Source: a virus
Direction: 5' to 3' (one strand)
Length of the DNA: 24,654 nucleotides
Virus record (IMG/VR): IMGVR_UViG_3300045454_000111
Span: 1-24,654 of that record
The position numbers and the translations under genes are program-made. Shown one piece after another: positions 14,137 to 22,044 of this stretch (position 1 is its first letter; each line of letters opens with the position of its first letter). A model generated the notes under the pieces. The model saw only the letters and a list, made by a program, of their open reading frames with translations. It searched no databases and had not been told where the DNA came from.

Positions 14137-14477
14137 CAGCCCACCCACCTCACGAGTCGGAGGATCGTGTGCGAGGTCGCGCCGGTCGGGCCCGGCTGTC
14201 GCAGCACCTCGCCGTCGATCTCGTAGTCGTGGCCGAACAGCTCGATGTGGTCGTGGCGCTGCACGTCGGCCTCGAACGGGCCGCGGAGCGTCCACTCGAC
14301 GGACGCGCCGTCGCGGTTCGTGGTGTCCTCGACCGTGTTGCCGGCGTCGGCGGCCCAGCCCGCGATCGGCTCGTCGGTCGTGCGCGTGTAGTCCGGCTCG
14401 TGGCCGCCGCGGCCGTCAGCGACCATCACGGGCCGCTTCCGCACGATCAAGTGCCGTGCGACGAGCCCGCCGATCAC
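14136..14477 (-). CDS. Head closure (stopper) protein
   Basis: A 113-residue, mainly beta protein with GTG start at 14477, overlapping the upstream stop as GTGA. It lies second after the adaptor, the usual place for a head-completion/stopper protein (SPP1 gp16 / HK97 gp7-like). Recognisable features are the early strand (HLIVRKRPVMVADGRGG), the middle strand with WTLRGPFEADVQRHDHIELFG, and the closing HTILRLVRWVG. The 'H..i...G..yei.GevlrqpgPtG' pattern is common in this family in actinophages. It should close the neck after DNA packaging. The assignment is by pattern and gene order. Confidence 0.68.
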   Translation of the reverse strand: MIGGLVARHLIVRKRPVMVADGRGGHEPDYTRTTDEPIAGWAADAGNTVEDTTNRDGASVEWTLRGPFEADVQRHDHIELFGHDYEIDGEVLRQPGPTGATSHTILRLVRWVG

Positions 14478-15007
14478 GGCAGCGCCCCGATCCGGTACAC
14501 CGACAGCCGGGCCTCGTCGTCGGCGGTCAGCGCACCCGACATGCGGGTGAACGTCACCGACACGCCACCCGCCTGCTCACGGGAGATTCCGAGCGGTGTT
14601 CCGAGCCCGCCCGCGGCGAGCTCCAACGTGAGCTGCACGAGATCCTCCGGCACCGCGAGGAACCCGGCGACGTACTCGACCGTCACGTCGCTCCCACGAA
14701 GGTTCGTCCACCCCGTCTCCGGGTCGAACTTCACCGAGCTCGGCGTGACCTCGACCCCGTCGACAGTCGCGGACACGATCGACTCGATCTGCATCGCCGG
14801 CAGCCACACCGCTTCATGCCACGGCCGCACACGGCGGTGCCGCACCTGCTGAGCAGTCGCGATATGCCAGCCGCACGCGTTCCGGATCGTGCGAGTCGCG
14901 GCCTTCAGCTCCCGTTCTAGGAACGGGTGGGAGGTGGTGGTGATCGCGCCGAGCGATCGATCCTGCATGTCCTGTGCGGACGCGAACGACTCCGGATCCA
15001 GCGCCAC
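14474..15007 (-). CDS. Head-to-tail adaptor (HK97 gp6-like)
   Basis: A 177-residue mostly helical protein. The motif region ERELKAATRTIRNACGWHI (about 32-50) followed by a beta segment LPAMQIESIVSATVDGVEV and EYVAGFLAVPEDLVQLTLELAA is the gp6-like connector pattern; the adaptor ring binds under the portal. The GTG at 15007 is chosen because GGAGG lies 8 nt upstream; the same frame has GTGs up to 15022, three bases past the previous stop codon, so a slightly longer protein is possible. The repeated GTG/GGTGG tract makes the exact start uncertain. The stop overlaps the stopper gene by 4 bp. Confidence 0.75.
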   Translation of the reverse strand: MALDPESFASAQDMQDRSLGAITTTSHPFLERELKAATRTIRNACGWHIATAQQVRHRRVRPWHEAVWLPAMQIESIVSATVDGVEVTPSSVKFDPETGWTNLRGSDVTVEYVAGFLAVPEDLVQLTLELAAGGLGTPLGISREQAGGVSVTFTRMSGALTADDEARLSVYRIGALP

Positions 15008-15025
15008 CGCCACCACCTCCACCGA

Positions 15026-15181
15026 TCACTTCTGGGTCGGCCGCGCGGCCTTGTTGGCCGGCGCCTTCTGCTTGTTCTGCGGCGCGCGCTGCTTCGAGTC
15101 GATGAGCTTCGCGCCCTTCGGCGCGAGCTTCTCGTCGAACTGGTAGGTGCCGCCGTTGTACTCGTACTCCCGGAGGGCCAT
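15026..15181 (-). CDS. 51-residue basic protein downstream of the major capsid gene
   Basis: A small frame starting MALREYEYNGGTYQFDEKLA, with GAGGAG 5 nt before the ATG at 15181. It ends in a Lys/Gln/Ala-rich tail (QNKQKAPANKAARPTQK). The N-terminal 'EYNGGTYQF' stretch looks structured and the C-terminus disordered and basic. Small proteins at this position between capsid and adaptor occur in many actinophages and are of unknown function; a head decoration or neck role is possible. The ribosome site, tight packing and consistent codon use support it. Confidence 0.65.
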   Translation of the reverse strand: MALREYEYNGGTYQFDEKLAPKGAKLIDSKQRAPQNKQKAPANKAARPTQK

Positions 15182-15214
15182 GACGTCTCCTCGTCTGGGT
15201 GTCGGGGAAGGGGT

Positions 15215-15249
15215 GAGCTGAGGGACGGGTCACGCCCGCCCCTCAGCTC
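15215..15249 (-). terminator. Strong hairpin directly after the major capsid gene
   Basis: GAGCTGAGGG-a-CGGG (15215-15229) pairs with CCCG-c-CCCTCAGCTC (15235-15249): a 14-bp stem with one mismatch and a 5-nt loop. It begins 5 bp after the capsid stop codon. It has no T-run, so partial termination or 3'-end protection of the capsid transcript is more likely than full termination, since essential genes follow. Confidence 0.75.
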
Positions 15250-15253
15250 GCGA

Positions 15254-16474
15254 TCACGCCGCGGGAGCGGTGGTCGAGAAGGTGACCTTGACGAAGCCCG
15301 CGGGGCGGCGATCGGCGAGCGCCAGGCGCTCCTCCGCACGGACCGTCACACGGTTGTTCGTGAAGTCGTCCTCGTCCGTGTTGGTCGTCTCGACCCGGAT
15401 GCCACCCTTGCGGATGACCGACGCGGACTGCGCGAACGCGCCGACAAGGGCAGTGCCCGCGGCGATCGCAGGGGTGACCACCGTGCGCAGACCCCACAGC
15501 GGCGGCTGCTCCTGGATGCCGCCGTTGCCGTACTGGCCCGAGAAGAACCCGCCGCCGAAGTACTGGCCGTTGGCGTCCTTCGACAGCCGCAGGCTCTGGT
15601 AGTCGGCGGGGTTGATCACGATGCCGTCGGCGTCGAGGCCCGAGCCCGTCGCGACCTTGGTGATCGCGCGGAACAGGGCGTCGGCGTTGTCCGTGTTGTC
15701 CGCCGCCGTCTCGGTCTGCACACCGGAGCGGTTGAGCAGGCCGAGCAGGTTCGAGCCGGTGCCGTCACCCGCGAGCAGCTGGTTCTCCTCGAACAGGCCG
15801 AGGTTGTACACCAGACGCGAGTTGATCGCCGAGGCGAGCCACGGGGCGTCCTCGAGGATCTCGTCCGACTCCTTGATGAACGCGGCGATCTTCTTGAGCG
15901 CCTCGGTCACCGCGGTCGGGTCGGCGTAGTGGATCTGCGGCTTCTGGCCGTTCTCGCCGACGGTCGTGAAGTCGCCCTCGAGGGCACCCTCCACGAAGTA
16001 GGTGATCGCGTTGCCGCTGATCGTCTCCGAGCCGAGCAGGTCCGCGACCGTCAGGCGACGACGAACACCGGTGACGATGTTCGTGTCGACCGTCGTCAGC
16101 GCCGGCGCGATCGACGACGGCGTGACCTGTGTGTCGGTCGCCGCCTTGAACTCGGGCGCCGCGATCGACCGCTTCTCGCCCCGCGCGCCGGAGAGCTTGT
16201 CGCCCGCCGACTTCACGAAGTGCTCACCGAGCGACTTCGCCGCGACCGTCGTGTTGCCGGTCGGCTCCGTCTCGGCGGTGCCGCCGATCTGCGCGACCAG
16301 CGCGGCGGACTTCTCCGCACGCTCGATCTTGCCCTTCAGCTCGGCCGCCTCGGCGGCCTTCGACTCGAGATCGGTGATCTCCTCGTCGGTCAGGTCACGG
16401 CCGGCGGCCTTCGCGCCGTCCACGATGGACTGCATCGCCTTCTGCAGGGCGAGCAGCTTCTCCTTGAGGTTCAC
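15254..16474 (-). CDS. Major capsid protein, HK97 fold with N-terminal delta domain
   Basis: A 406-residue protein. Residues about 1-60 form a coiled coil (KEKLLALQKAMQSIVDG, LTDEEITDLESKAAEAAELKGKIERAEK), the scaffold-like delta domain that the prohead protease removes. The HK97-fold part starts after a linker near 75-110 and includes typical stretches: VADLLGSETISGNAITYF, KPQIHYADPTAV, DEILEDAPWLASAINSRL and LLGLLNRSGVQ. It ends with an RVTVRAEERLALADRRPAGFVKVTF strand, which is strongly diagnostic of phage major capsids. The start is GTG at 16474, preceded by AGGAAGGGG. It lies after the protease and before a strong hairpin, the normal arrangement for high expression. Confidence 0.95.
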   Translation of the reverse strand: MNLKEKLLALQKAMQSIVDGAKAAGRDLTDEEITDLESKAAEAAELKGKIERAEKSAALVAQIGGTAETEPTGNTTVAAKSLGEHFVKSAGDKLSGARGEKRSIAAPEFKAATDTQVTPSSIAPALTTVDTNIVTGVRRRLTVADLLGSETISGNAITYFVEGALEGDFTTVGENGQKPQIHYADPTAVTEALKKIAAFIKESDEILEDAPWLASAINSRLVYNLGLFEENQLLAGDGTGSNLLGLLNRSGVQTETAADNTDNADALFRAITKVATGSGLDADGIVINPADYQSLRLSKDANGQYFGGGFFSGQYGNGGIQEQPPLWGLRTVVTPAIAAGTALVGAFAQSASVIRKGGIRVETTNTDEDDFTNNRVTVRAEERLALADRRPAGFVKVTFSTTAPAA

Positions 16475-16496
16475 GGTGTGAGCCCCTTCCTCCCTC

Positions 16497-17234
16497 TCAG
16501 AGGGTCTGGATGAACTGGTTGATCGCCAGTGCTCGGGCGGACGGGTTCGAGCTCCGGCCCTCGGACTTGACGTCGCCGCCCTCGTCCTTGACCTCGGCGT
16601 TACCGCTGGCCTTCTCCTGGTCTTCGTCTGAGGTCGCCGATGACAGCACGCGGTCGATCAGGTCGCGCGCTGCCTTCAGGTCGTCCTCGTTCTTGGCCGA
16701 CAGCACCCTGCCGGCCTTCGCAGCCCCGGCGAGCGCTTCCGCGTTCGCCTTGACCGCGAGGATCTCGGTCTCCTGGTTCGCACCCACGGTCACCACGGAC
16801 ACCTCGAACAGCTCGAGCTCCCGCAGCTCGTAGAACTCGTCACCGTCTCGGGTCACCCACGCGCCCTCGATGACGTCGTACGCGAACGACATCTGGTTGA
16901 GGCGCCCACCCTTCAGCGCCCGATACGTGGCCGCGGCCTTCGGCTGCTCGAGGTCGAGGTAGCCCGTCACCAGTAGCCCGTGGTCGTCCTCCACCGCATC
17001 GACGTGTCCGATGTTGAAATCGGGGTCGGACATGTTGTGGCCGAACAGCAGCGGGATAACCGCGTCCTTCGCGGCCCACCGCTCGAGAGTCCCCGCGAAC
17101 GCGCCCGGCATGACCACATCGCCGTAGCTGTCCTTGTTGCCGAACACAGACGCGTACGCCGTGAACTGCCCCTCCTCGAGCCCGGCATCCGGGCCCGCCT
17201 TGACTCGGACGCTCAGGTCCTTCGTCTTCACCAT
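16497..17234 (-). CDS. Prohead (capsid maturation) protease, HK97 gp4-like U35 family
   Basis: A 245-residue protease that cuts the capsid delta domain during head maturation. The N-terminal half has the family pattern FTAYASVFGNKDSYGDVVMPGAF (24-46). The likely catalytic His66 is in LFGHN and the likely catalytic Ser116 in LNQMSFAYD, followed by the ELELFEVSVVTVGANQET strand (about 139-156). The C-terminal 80 residues are charged and low complexity (DEDQEKASGNAEVKDEGGDVKSEG), probably a removable scaffold-binding tail. The ATG at 17234 has AAAGGAG 5-6 nt upstream, with the portal stop lying inside the ribosome site. Directly upstream of the capsid gene, as usual. Confidence 0.92.
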   Translation of the reverse strand: MVKTKDLSVRVKAGPDAGLEEGQFTAYASVFGNKDSYGDVVMPGAFAGTLERWAAKDAVIPLLFGHNMSDPDFNIGHVDAVEDDHGLLVTGYLDLEQPKAAATYRALKGGRLNQMSFAYDVIEGAWVTRDGDEFYELRELELFEVSVVTVGANQETEILAVKANAEALAGAAKAGRVLSAKNEDDLKAARDLIDRVLSSATSDEDQEKASGNAEVKDEGGDVKSEGRSSNPSARALAINQFIQTL

Positions 17235-17245
17235 GACGGCTCCTT

Positions 17246-19177
17246 TCAGCCGAAAGAGATCTCCACTTCGCAGGAACATCCGGCCACACCATCCGCTCCG
17301 AGTACCGGATCACCCGGCCAGCGGGCGCCGTTCGAGAACAGGTCATCGATGCCGACCGTCTCGCCATCCATCGCCGCATGCTCGGGGCGCGGGTTCGACG
17401 ACGTGACGAGCCACGACTTCGTCGCAGCGCCCGACTGCCGACCCGCCTCGACCGTCGCGAACGTCGCGTACGTCGTAGCGAGCGTGACTCCCGCGGTGGC
17501 CGCGCGAGACTGCTCCGCGATGTCGAACACGTGCGCCGGACTCTCGGCGTCCTCCGGGCCGTCCCCGGCGAGGATCGACACGATCTGGTCCCGTGTGGTC
17601 GCGTTGATCATGTCCGCACGCGACGCGGCGACCGCTTTCAGGAAGTTGGTCGTCCGGTCCACGTCGTACTCGTCAGGGTCGAACCCGGCCCGCTCGAGCA
17701 GCTCACGCGCAGCGTCGGCCGTGAGCGTGAGCGACAGAGCCAGCAGGTCCGCCGCGAGCTCGCGGTTCCACCGTGCCCCGTCCCACCACTCCGGATCCTT
17801 CGACCCGAGCTCCGACAGCACAGACTTCCGCTGCCGGGCGAAGAAGGTGCGCAGCACCTCCGTCACCTTGTCGGCGTGGTTCGGGTTCCTCGCGGCCTTG
17901 ATCGCCACTTTCCCCGCCTTCACGCGCGTCACCGCCGACCGCTCATTCTGCGTCCCCGAGTCCCGCGGAGACGCCTGACCACCGAGGATCACGTTCAGCG
18001 GCGTCACGAGAACGTCGCCACCTTCGATCGCCGGGAGGTTCTGCCGCGCGCGAGCCTCATTGCGGGTCATCCACGGGGCACCCGTCGAGGACGACAGGAT
18101 CGTCGCCTGCTCCTCGAAGTCGCCCTGCAGCTTCTCCGCGATGTTGAACTCGACGTACGCGCGCTCAGCACGCGCGACACGCGGCACGAGGAACGTGTTC
18201 AGCCGGTCCTCGATCATCGCGAGCGTCGGCCCCAGCGTCTCGCTGTAGAGCATTTTCCGGAACTCTTTGGTGTTCGAGAAGTTCGCGTTGTCGAGGATGC
18301 CGACCATCACCGGGTTCACGTGGTAGACAGCGGCCACGGTCGACAGTGCTACCTTCGCGACCTCGGCCCACTCGTCCTCGCGCGCGGAGAAGCCGAGGCG
18401 GCTCATCGTCATGCCGTCCTCGAGGATGGGCATGCCGCCGGCGTTCTCGCCCTGCCCCGTCCACGACGCCTTGAGGTCCGTGATGAACCGCTGCCGCGCC
18501 GCGTCCGACCAATTCACACCCGCGGGGCGGGTGATCACGGCGCCCACACGGCCACCGCGCTTCCAGATCTGCTGCCGGTAGGTCCATGCCTGCACCTGCT
18601 CGGCGAGGATCTGCTTCAGCGTCTCCACGGGCGACGTGCCGTGCTTCGGACGCCCCGGATTCCAGCCGTGGAACACGATCAGGTCCCCGGCGTCGACCGG
18701 AACGCGAGTGCCGCCCGGGCTCTGGACGACGTACTCCGCGGGCGCGAACGCATCCCCGCCGCGGGTCTCGACAACCCAGGAGGGCGGGATCGGGCGGATC
18801 TCCCAACCCGAAGCAGCGGTGCTCGACTGCGTGAGCAGCCAGTACGCGACGTCATACAGGCCGAGGTCCGACACGAGCGTCTCGATCAGCTCGTAGCGGG
18901 TCATCGTCGGGTTCGGCCGCGACAGCAGCTGCGCGAGCGGGTCGTCGACCAGCCGGGCGCGGTCGGTGTCCGACACACGGTTGAACGCCTGCAGGCCGAG
19001 GTGCGCGACGTTCCGAGCGACGAACGAGAGCACGATCCGCAGATGCGGCTGCGTGCGGTACAGCTCCTCCGGCGTCAGCCCGAGCACCATCTCCCGCATC
19101 GTGGGGCCCAGCCACTCCACAACCGTCCGGTTGTCGCCGCGCTCGAACAGAGCGGCCAGTGCATCACGAATAGCCAC
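17246..19177 (-). CDS. Portal protein fused to a C-terminal MuF-like domain
   Basis: A 643-residue protein. The first ~400 residues are an HK97-type portal (HLRIVLSFVARNVAHLGLQ, DPLAQLLSRPNPTMTRYELIE, GDLIVFHGWNPGRPKHGTSPVE, MVGILDNANFSNTKEFRK), which forms the dodecameric DNA channel. A helical linker leads to residues about 587-643, which match the end of MuF/SPP1 gp7 minor head proteins: KSWLVTSSNPRPEHAAMDG, a central F-x2-G, and a terminal CSC motif in place of the usual CRC. No separate MuF gene is present, so one polypeptide may do both jobs. The GTG at 19177 is chosen because GGGAGG lies 5 nt upstream; an ATG at 19189 overlaps that ribosome site and is less likely. Confidence 0.9.
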   Translation of the reverse strand: MAIRDALAALFERGDNRTVVEWLGPTMREMVLGLTPEELYRTQPHLRIVLSFVARNVAHLGLQAFNRVSDTDRARLVDDPLAQLLSRPNPTMTRYELIETLVSDLGLYDVAYWLLTQSSTAASGWEIRPIPPSWVVETRGGDAFAPAEYVVQSPGGTRVPVDAGDLIVFHGWNPGRPKHGTSPVETLKQILAEQVQAWTYRQQIWKRGGRVGAVITRPAGVNWSDAARQRFITDLKASWTGQGENAGGMPILEDGMTMSRLGFSAREDEWAEVAKVALSTVAAVYHVNPVMVGILDNANFSNTKEFRKMLYSETLGPTLAMIEDRLNTFLVPRVARAERAYVEFNIAEKLQGDFEEQATILSSSTGAPWMTRNEARARQNLPAIEGGDVLVTPLNVILGGQASPRDSGTQNERSAVTRVKAGKVAIKAARNPNHADKVTEVLRTFFARQRKSVLSELGSKDPEWWDGARWNRELAADLLALSLTLTADAARELLERAGFDPDEYDVDRTTNFLKAVAASRADMINATTRDQIVSILAGDGPEDAESPAHVFDIAEQSRAATAGVTLATTYATFATVEAGRQSGAATKSWLVTSSNPRPEHAAMDGETVGIDDLFSNGARWPGDPVLGADGVAGCSCEVEISFG

Positions 19178-19190
19178 GTGGCCTCCCATC

Positions 19191-20735
19191 TCACACGACC
19201 ATCAGGTCGTTGTCCTCGTAGGCCGAGACGATCAGCTCCGGCGCGTTCTTCATCAGCCAGTAAGCGCCGGCCACCGCTGACAGCGGCGAGGCGTCTCCCG
19301 GTGACCCGTGGCGATCGATCACGTAGCCGTCTCCGAGTCGCTTCATCACGGCCGTGCCCGCGGCCACGTCAAGCACAGGCTGAGCACGGTGCCGCAGCTT
19401 CCCGAGGTTGACGCCGTCGAGCAGCATGCCCGTCGCGCGCCCGAGATCCGCTCCGCCCCACTCGACGATGTCCAGCCCGGCGTCCTCGAACTCGCTCACC
19501 AGCGACGACACCGGCGCGCCCTTGGTCTGGAACGTGATCCCCGCGGGCTTGAACCGCCGCTCGGGCGATGTCAGCCACGGCACGACCCAGTCGGATCCGG
19601 GACGTGAGGCCATGATTCCGACGTGGACGAGCCCGTCCTCCCGCTCGCTGGCGAAGCCAATGTGCGCCCACTCGCGATTCGAGGAGACCTCGATGCAGAG
19701 GTACACGGGCGCGCCGTCGCGGCGCTTGGACACTCGGTCGAATCCCTCAGCCCACTTGCCAGGCTGGAAGGGCCCGCCGACCGACGCGTCGACGAACAGG
19801 TTCCCCACCTCAGAGGCGAACACGGGCGCCGGGTCGCTGACCCAGTACGACGCGAGGTTCTCCTGCGGCAGGTTGTAGTTCATCGACGGGTTCGAGTACG
19901 CCCACGCCTCGGGCGAGTCGAGCGGCATCCCCGGCGGCGGCGACCACCAGAACAGGCCGATCGTCGTGGAATCGTCGCCCGACTCGATCGCGTCGATCGC
20001 CATCTTGTGCAGGTGGCGCTGCACGATCGCGTCCATGTCGCCGGCGTTCGACGCCGCGATGAGCTGCGACCGCCGGCGCGCTGCGGTGGTCTTCGACAGC
20101 GCGGACCACGCCTTGAACGTCTTGTGCTTGAGGATCTCGTCGACGAACACCAGATCGAACGTGAGACCGCGGCCGCCGTTCTCCGCGGAGTCGACCCAGT
20201 ACCGCTGCCCGCCGGTGAGCTCGAACCACAACTCGCCGTTGATGCTGTTCGTCTTCCCGCGCTCCTGCGCCAGGCGCGGGACCGCGTCGATCAGCTTCTG
20301 CGCGTGCTCCCACGTCTTCTTCGCCGTCGCGAGCTTCTGCGCGACGCCGATGATCTGCGCGTCCCCGTCGACGAACATCCGGAACAGGATCAGCAGCGCC
20401 GCGATGAACGTCTTGCCGTTCTGCCGCGCCACCCACAGCAGCACCGTCTTGAATCGGTACGTGCCGTCCGGGTTCAGCTCGAGCGCGTGGATCAGGAACC
20501 ACCGCTGCCACGGGTTCAGCTTCGGCGCGAGCTCCTCGTGCCGAGTGCCCTTCACCTGCTCGTGCAGCCAGTCCGCGAAGTGGATCGCCGCGTACCCGGC
20601 CGACGTCTTCGGCGTCAGCGGCCGCCGCGGCGGGGTGAACACCCGCGGGCACTCGTGCCCGTAGATCCGCGGCGGCGCGCTACGCCTTCTTGCGCGCGGG
20701 GCGCTTGCGCGCTTCCGGGTCGTCGTCGACGGCAT
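19191..20735 (-). CDS. Terminase large subunit
   Basis: A 514-residue packaging motor. The ATPase domain carries Walker A ARQNGKT (103-109), Walker B LVFVDE (195-200) and a C-motif-like AASNAG (227-232). The C-terminal nuclease domain begins near 340. It has an acidic LCIEVSSNREW (347-357) and a late DASPLSAVAGAYW (481-493), which supply metal-binding acids expected of the RNase H-like fold. The basic N-terminus (TTRKRASAPRARRRSAPPR) is unusual but follows a good GGGAGG ribosome site 4 nt before the ATG at 20735. It overlaps the small terminase gene by 56 bp. It cuts concatemers and translocates DNA into the prohead through the portal. Confidence 0.95.
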   Translation of the reverse strand: MPSTTTRKRASAPRARRRSAPPRIYGHECPRVFTPPRRPLTPKTSAGYAAIHFADWLHEQVKGTRHEELAPKLNPWQRWFLIHALELNPDGTYRFKTVLLWVARQNGKTFIAALLILFRMFVDGDAQIIGVAQKLATAKKTWEHAQKLIDAVPRLAQERGKTNSINGELWFELTGGQRYWVDSAENGGRGLTFDLVFVDEILKHKTFKAWSALSKTTAARRRSQLIAASNAGDMDAIVQRHLHKMAIDAIESGDDSTTIGLFWWSPPPGMPLDSPEAWAYSNPSMNYNLPQENLASYWVSDPAPVFASEVGNLFVDASVGGPFQPGKWAEGFDRVSKRRDGAPVYLCIEVSSNREWAHIGFASEREDGLVHVGIMASRPGSDWVVPWLTSPERRFKPAGITFQTKGAPVSSLVSEFEDAGLDIVEWGGADLGRATGMLLDGVNLGKLRHRAQPVLDVAAGTAVMKRLGDGYVIDRHGSPGDASPLSAVAGAYWLMKNAPELIVSAYEDNDLMVV

Positions 20736-21153
20736 CGGTCCTCCCGGTGTAGAACCGGCGGCGCAGCTCGTCGAGCTCGTCCCTCTCGCGCGGCTTCGCG
20801 GCCGCGATCAGAGCCTCGAGGCTCGCCTCGTACTTCGCGGCCAGACCGGACCGCTGCGGAATCGCGAGCGGCGCATCCAGATCCGCCGCGAGACGCAGCA
20901 CGAGCGCTACCCTCCACCGGTCGCGCACCGGCACCTCGAGCTCCGCGACGACCTCCCGAGCCGCCTCGAGATTGGACGGGATGGCGTCCGCGGATGTCCC
21001 ACCCTGTGTCCCACGTTCTGTCCCACGTCCGACACCCGGATCCGGGCCGATCTGCGGCAGCGCCTCGAGCTTCGGCTTCTCCCGATTCGCCGCGCGCTGA
21101 CGCGCCTTCCGCTCCCGATCCCGCTTCCGTCGCTCCTCAGGTGTCATCGGCAT
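20680..21153 (-). CDS. Probable terminase small subunit
   Basis: A 157-residue protein directly upstream of, and overlapping, the large terminase. The N-terminus is highly basic (TPEERRKRDRERKARQRAA), followed by a disordered Gly/Thr/Pro linker, a helical core (NLEAAREVVAELEVPVRDRWRVALVLRLAADLDAP) and a C-terminal helix pair with a basic tail. Actinophage small terminases commonly have this basic-linker-helical layout and recognise the packaging site. The ATG at 21153 has GGAGG 8 nt upstream; a second ATG two codons later is possible. The assignment depends chiefly on position, since small terminases diverge rapidly. Confidence 0.72.
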   Translation of the reverse strand: MPMTPEERRKRDRERKARQRAANREKPKLEALPQIGPDPGVGRGTERGTQGGTSADAIPSNLEAAREVVAELEVPVRDRWRVALVLRLAADLDAPLAIPQRSGLAAKYEASLEALIAAAKPRERDELDELRRRFYTGRTDAVDDDPEARKRPARKKA

Positions 21154-21292
21154 CGCGACCACCTCCCTGAGGGGTGGGACATGGGACAACATCGTCCGGA
21201 GGGGGATAGATCACTGCCGGCGGAGTGCTTTGGGCGTCGAGTTGCAGAGATTTGAACGCCCCTACCCGTCGGCGCGGCGACGCGGTGATCGG
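21154..21292. other. Non-coding gap between HNH and small terminase, candidate cos region
   Basis: This 139-bp gap stands out in a late operon where genes otherwise overlap or nearly touch. It holds several short dyads and G-rich runs and no frame with a ribosome site apart from the small terminase leader. Sites cut by HNH-associated terminases usually lie beside these genes, so this is the best place in the window for cos. No cut sequence can be identified by eye. Confidence 0.35.
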
Positions 21293-21589
21293 TCACCACA
21301 CCTCGGATGGGTCGCCCAGGCCGGGACGGGCGTCGCCCGCTCCCTTGTTCCTGTTGCACCGCAGATGTGCGGGCTGCCCGTTCGCCGGGTCGTCCGCCAG
21401 CTCCGGGTGAGTCTTGATCGACTTCACGTGGTCGTACTCGAACGACTCCGGGTGGTTCCTCGGGAGCGTCGTGTCGATCGCTTGGCCACAGATCGCGCAC
21501 GGCAGGTTGTGCTCCGCGGTGAGCCGTTTCAGGTCGGCCCGGTTCTTCCGGTGCTGCGCCGTGGATCTCCCGGGGACTCCGCTGGCCAT
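21293..21589 (-). CDS. HNH endonuclease
   Basis: A 98-residue protein with a complete HNH motif. The zinc knuckle has C31 and C34 in CAIC, then EYDHV (Asp53-His54), Asn70, and the closing HLRCN (His75, Cys78, Asn79). The N-terminal 30 residues are basic and probably contact DNA. Small HNH proteins beside terminase genes help the large subunit cut cos DNA in HK97-like and many actinobacterial phages. The ATG at 21589 is chosen because AGAGGA lies 6 nt upstream. The frame extends further upstream but without a ribosome site, and would collide with the divergent gene. It is the first gene of the late structural operon. Confidence 0.92.
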   Translation of the reverse strand: MASGVPGRSTAQHRKNRADLKRLTAEHNLPCAICGQAIDTTLPRNHPESFEYDHVKSIKTHPELADDPANGQPAHLRCNRNKGAGDARPGLGDPSEVW

Positions 21590-21634
21590 CGCCGTTCCTC
21601 TCTTGCCAGAGGCTCGCGGGTCACGCGTCTCCGG

Positions 21635-21640
21635 TACCCT
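21635..21640 (+). promoter_or_regulatory. Candidate leaderless -10 element for the plus-strand island
   Basis: TACCCT fits the TAnnnT actinobacterial -10 pattern and ends 7 nt before the ATG at 21648, so the transcript would start at the start codon. The gene has no Shine-Dalgarno sequence, which fits a leaderless mRNA. No -35 consensus is seen at the right distance, so this is a modest call. Confidence 0.4.
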
Positions 21641-21647
21641 CTGCGGC

Positions 21648-21968
21648 ATGAGCAGCGTGAAGGCAGAGTCCCTGAACGGTTCGATCGAGTTCCTCGGCAA
21701 CGGGGTGATTCTGAAGACGAAGGGGTCGACGCAGACGATCCCGCTCGACCGGATCCAGGGCGTCGAGTTCAAGAAGGCCGGGCTGACGGCCGGGCACATC
21801 CGTGTGATCGTCGCTGGGGCGGGCGAGCCGACGGCGGCGTTCGGGAAGGTGCGGAACCGGACGCAGGCGGTGCAGGTGGACAAGTACGCCGTGCAGTTCT
21901 CGCGGGCGTCGAAGAATGCCGAGTTCGAGGCCGTCGCCGACGCGATCAATCGGGCGCTGCTCGGCTGA
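21648..21968 (+). CDS. DUF4429-like protein
   Basis: A 106-residue plus-strand protein with the layout of DUF4429, a beta-sandwich with similarity to PH-type domains common in actinobacteria. An opening strand (NGSIEFLGNGVILKTKG) is followed by the marker IPLDRIQGVEFKKAG (34-48), GHIRVIVAGAG, and an ending strand and helix (YAVQFSRASKNAEFEAVADAINRALLG). Cellular DUF4429 proteins often hold tandem copies; this one has a single domain. The ATG at 21648 has no ribosome site but follows a TAnnnT element by 7 nt. It is divergent from the HNH gene and runs against every neighbouring phage gene. Function unknown; a lysogenic-conversion or exclusion role is only a guess. Confidence 0.78.
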   Translation: MSSVKAESLNGSIEFLGNGVILKTKGSTQTIPLDRIQGVEFKKAGLTAGHIRVIVAGAGEPTAAFGKVRNRTQAVQVDKYAVQFSRASKNAEFEAVADAINRALLG

Positions 21969-22044
21969 CCTTCGCCGAGCAGTGTCGGTGGCCCCGTGTA
22001 CCGTTGATCCCCCATGCGTGGCGCTGGGGGAGGAAGGGGCCACG

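Noticed and set aside
15007-15022. Longer head-tail adaptor start at GTG 15022
   Set aside because: Not excluded, but GGAGG lies 8 nt before the GTG at 15007 and inside the coding part of the longer form, so the shorter start is preferred.
19178-19189. ATG at 19189 as portal start
   Set aside because: The GGGAGG that best serves as ribosome site lies after this ATG and 5 nt before the GTG at 19177.
17378-19411. Very long plus-strand reading frame opposite the portal gene
   Set aside because: Arg/Val/Pro-rich composition, no domain pattern, and complete overlap with a well-supported portal gene. GC-rich DNA leaves long antisense frames open.
21241-21262. tRNA T-loop-like TTCAAATC on the minus strand
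   Set aside because: The flanking bases do not form a 5-bp T-stem and no anticodon or D arm can be folded around it, so it is not a tRNA. An att-like role also has no partner sequence in the window.
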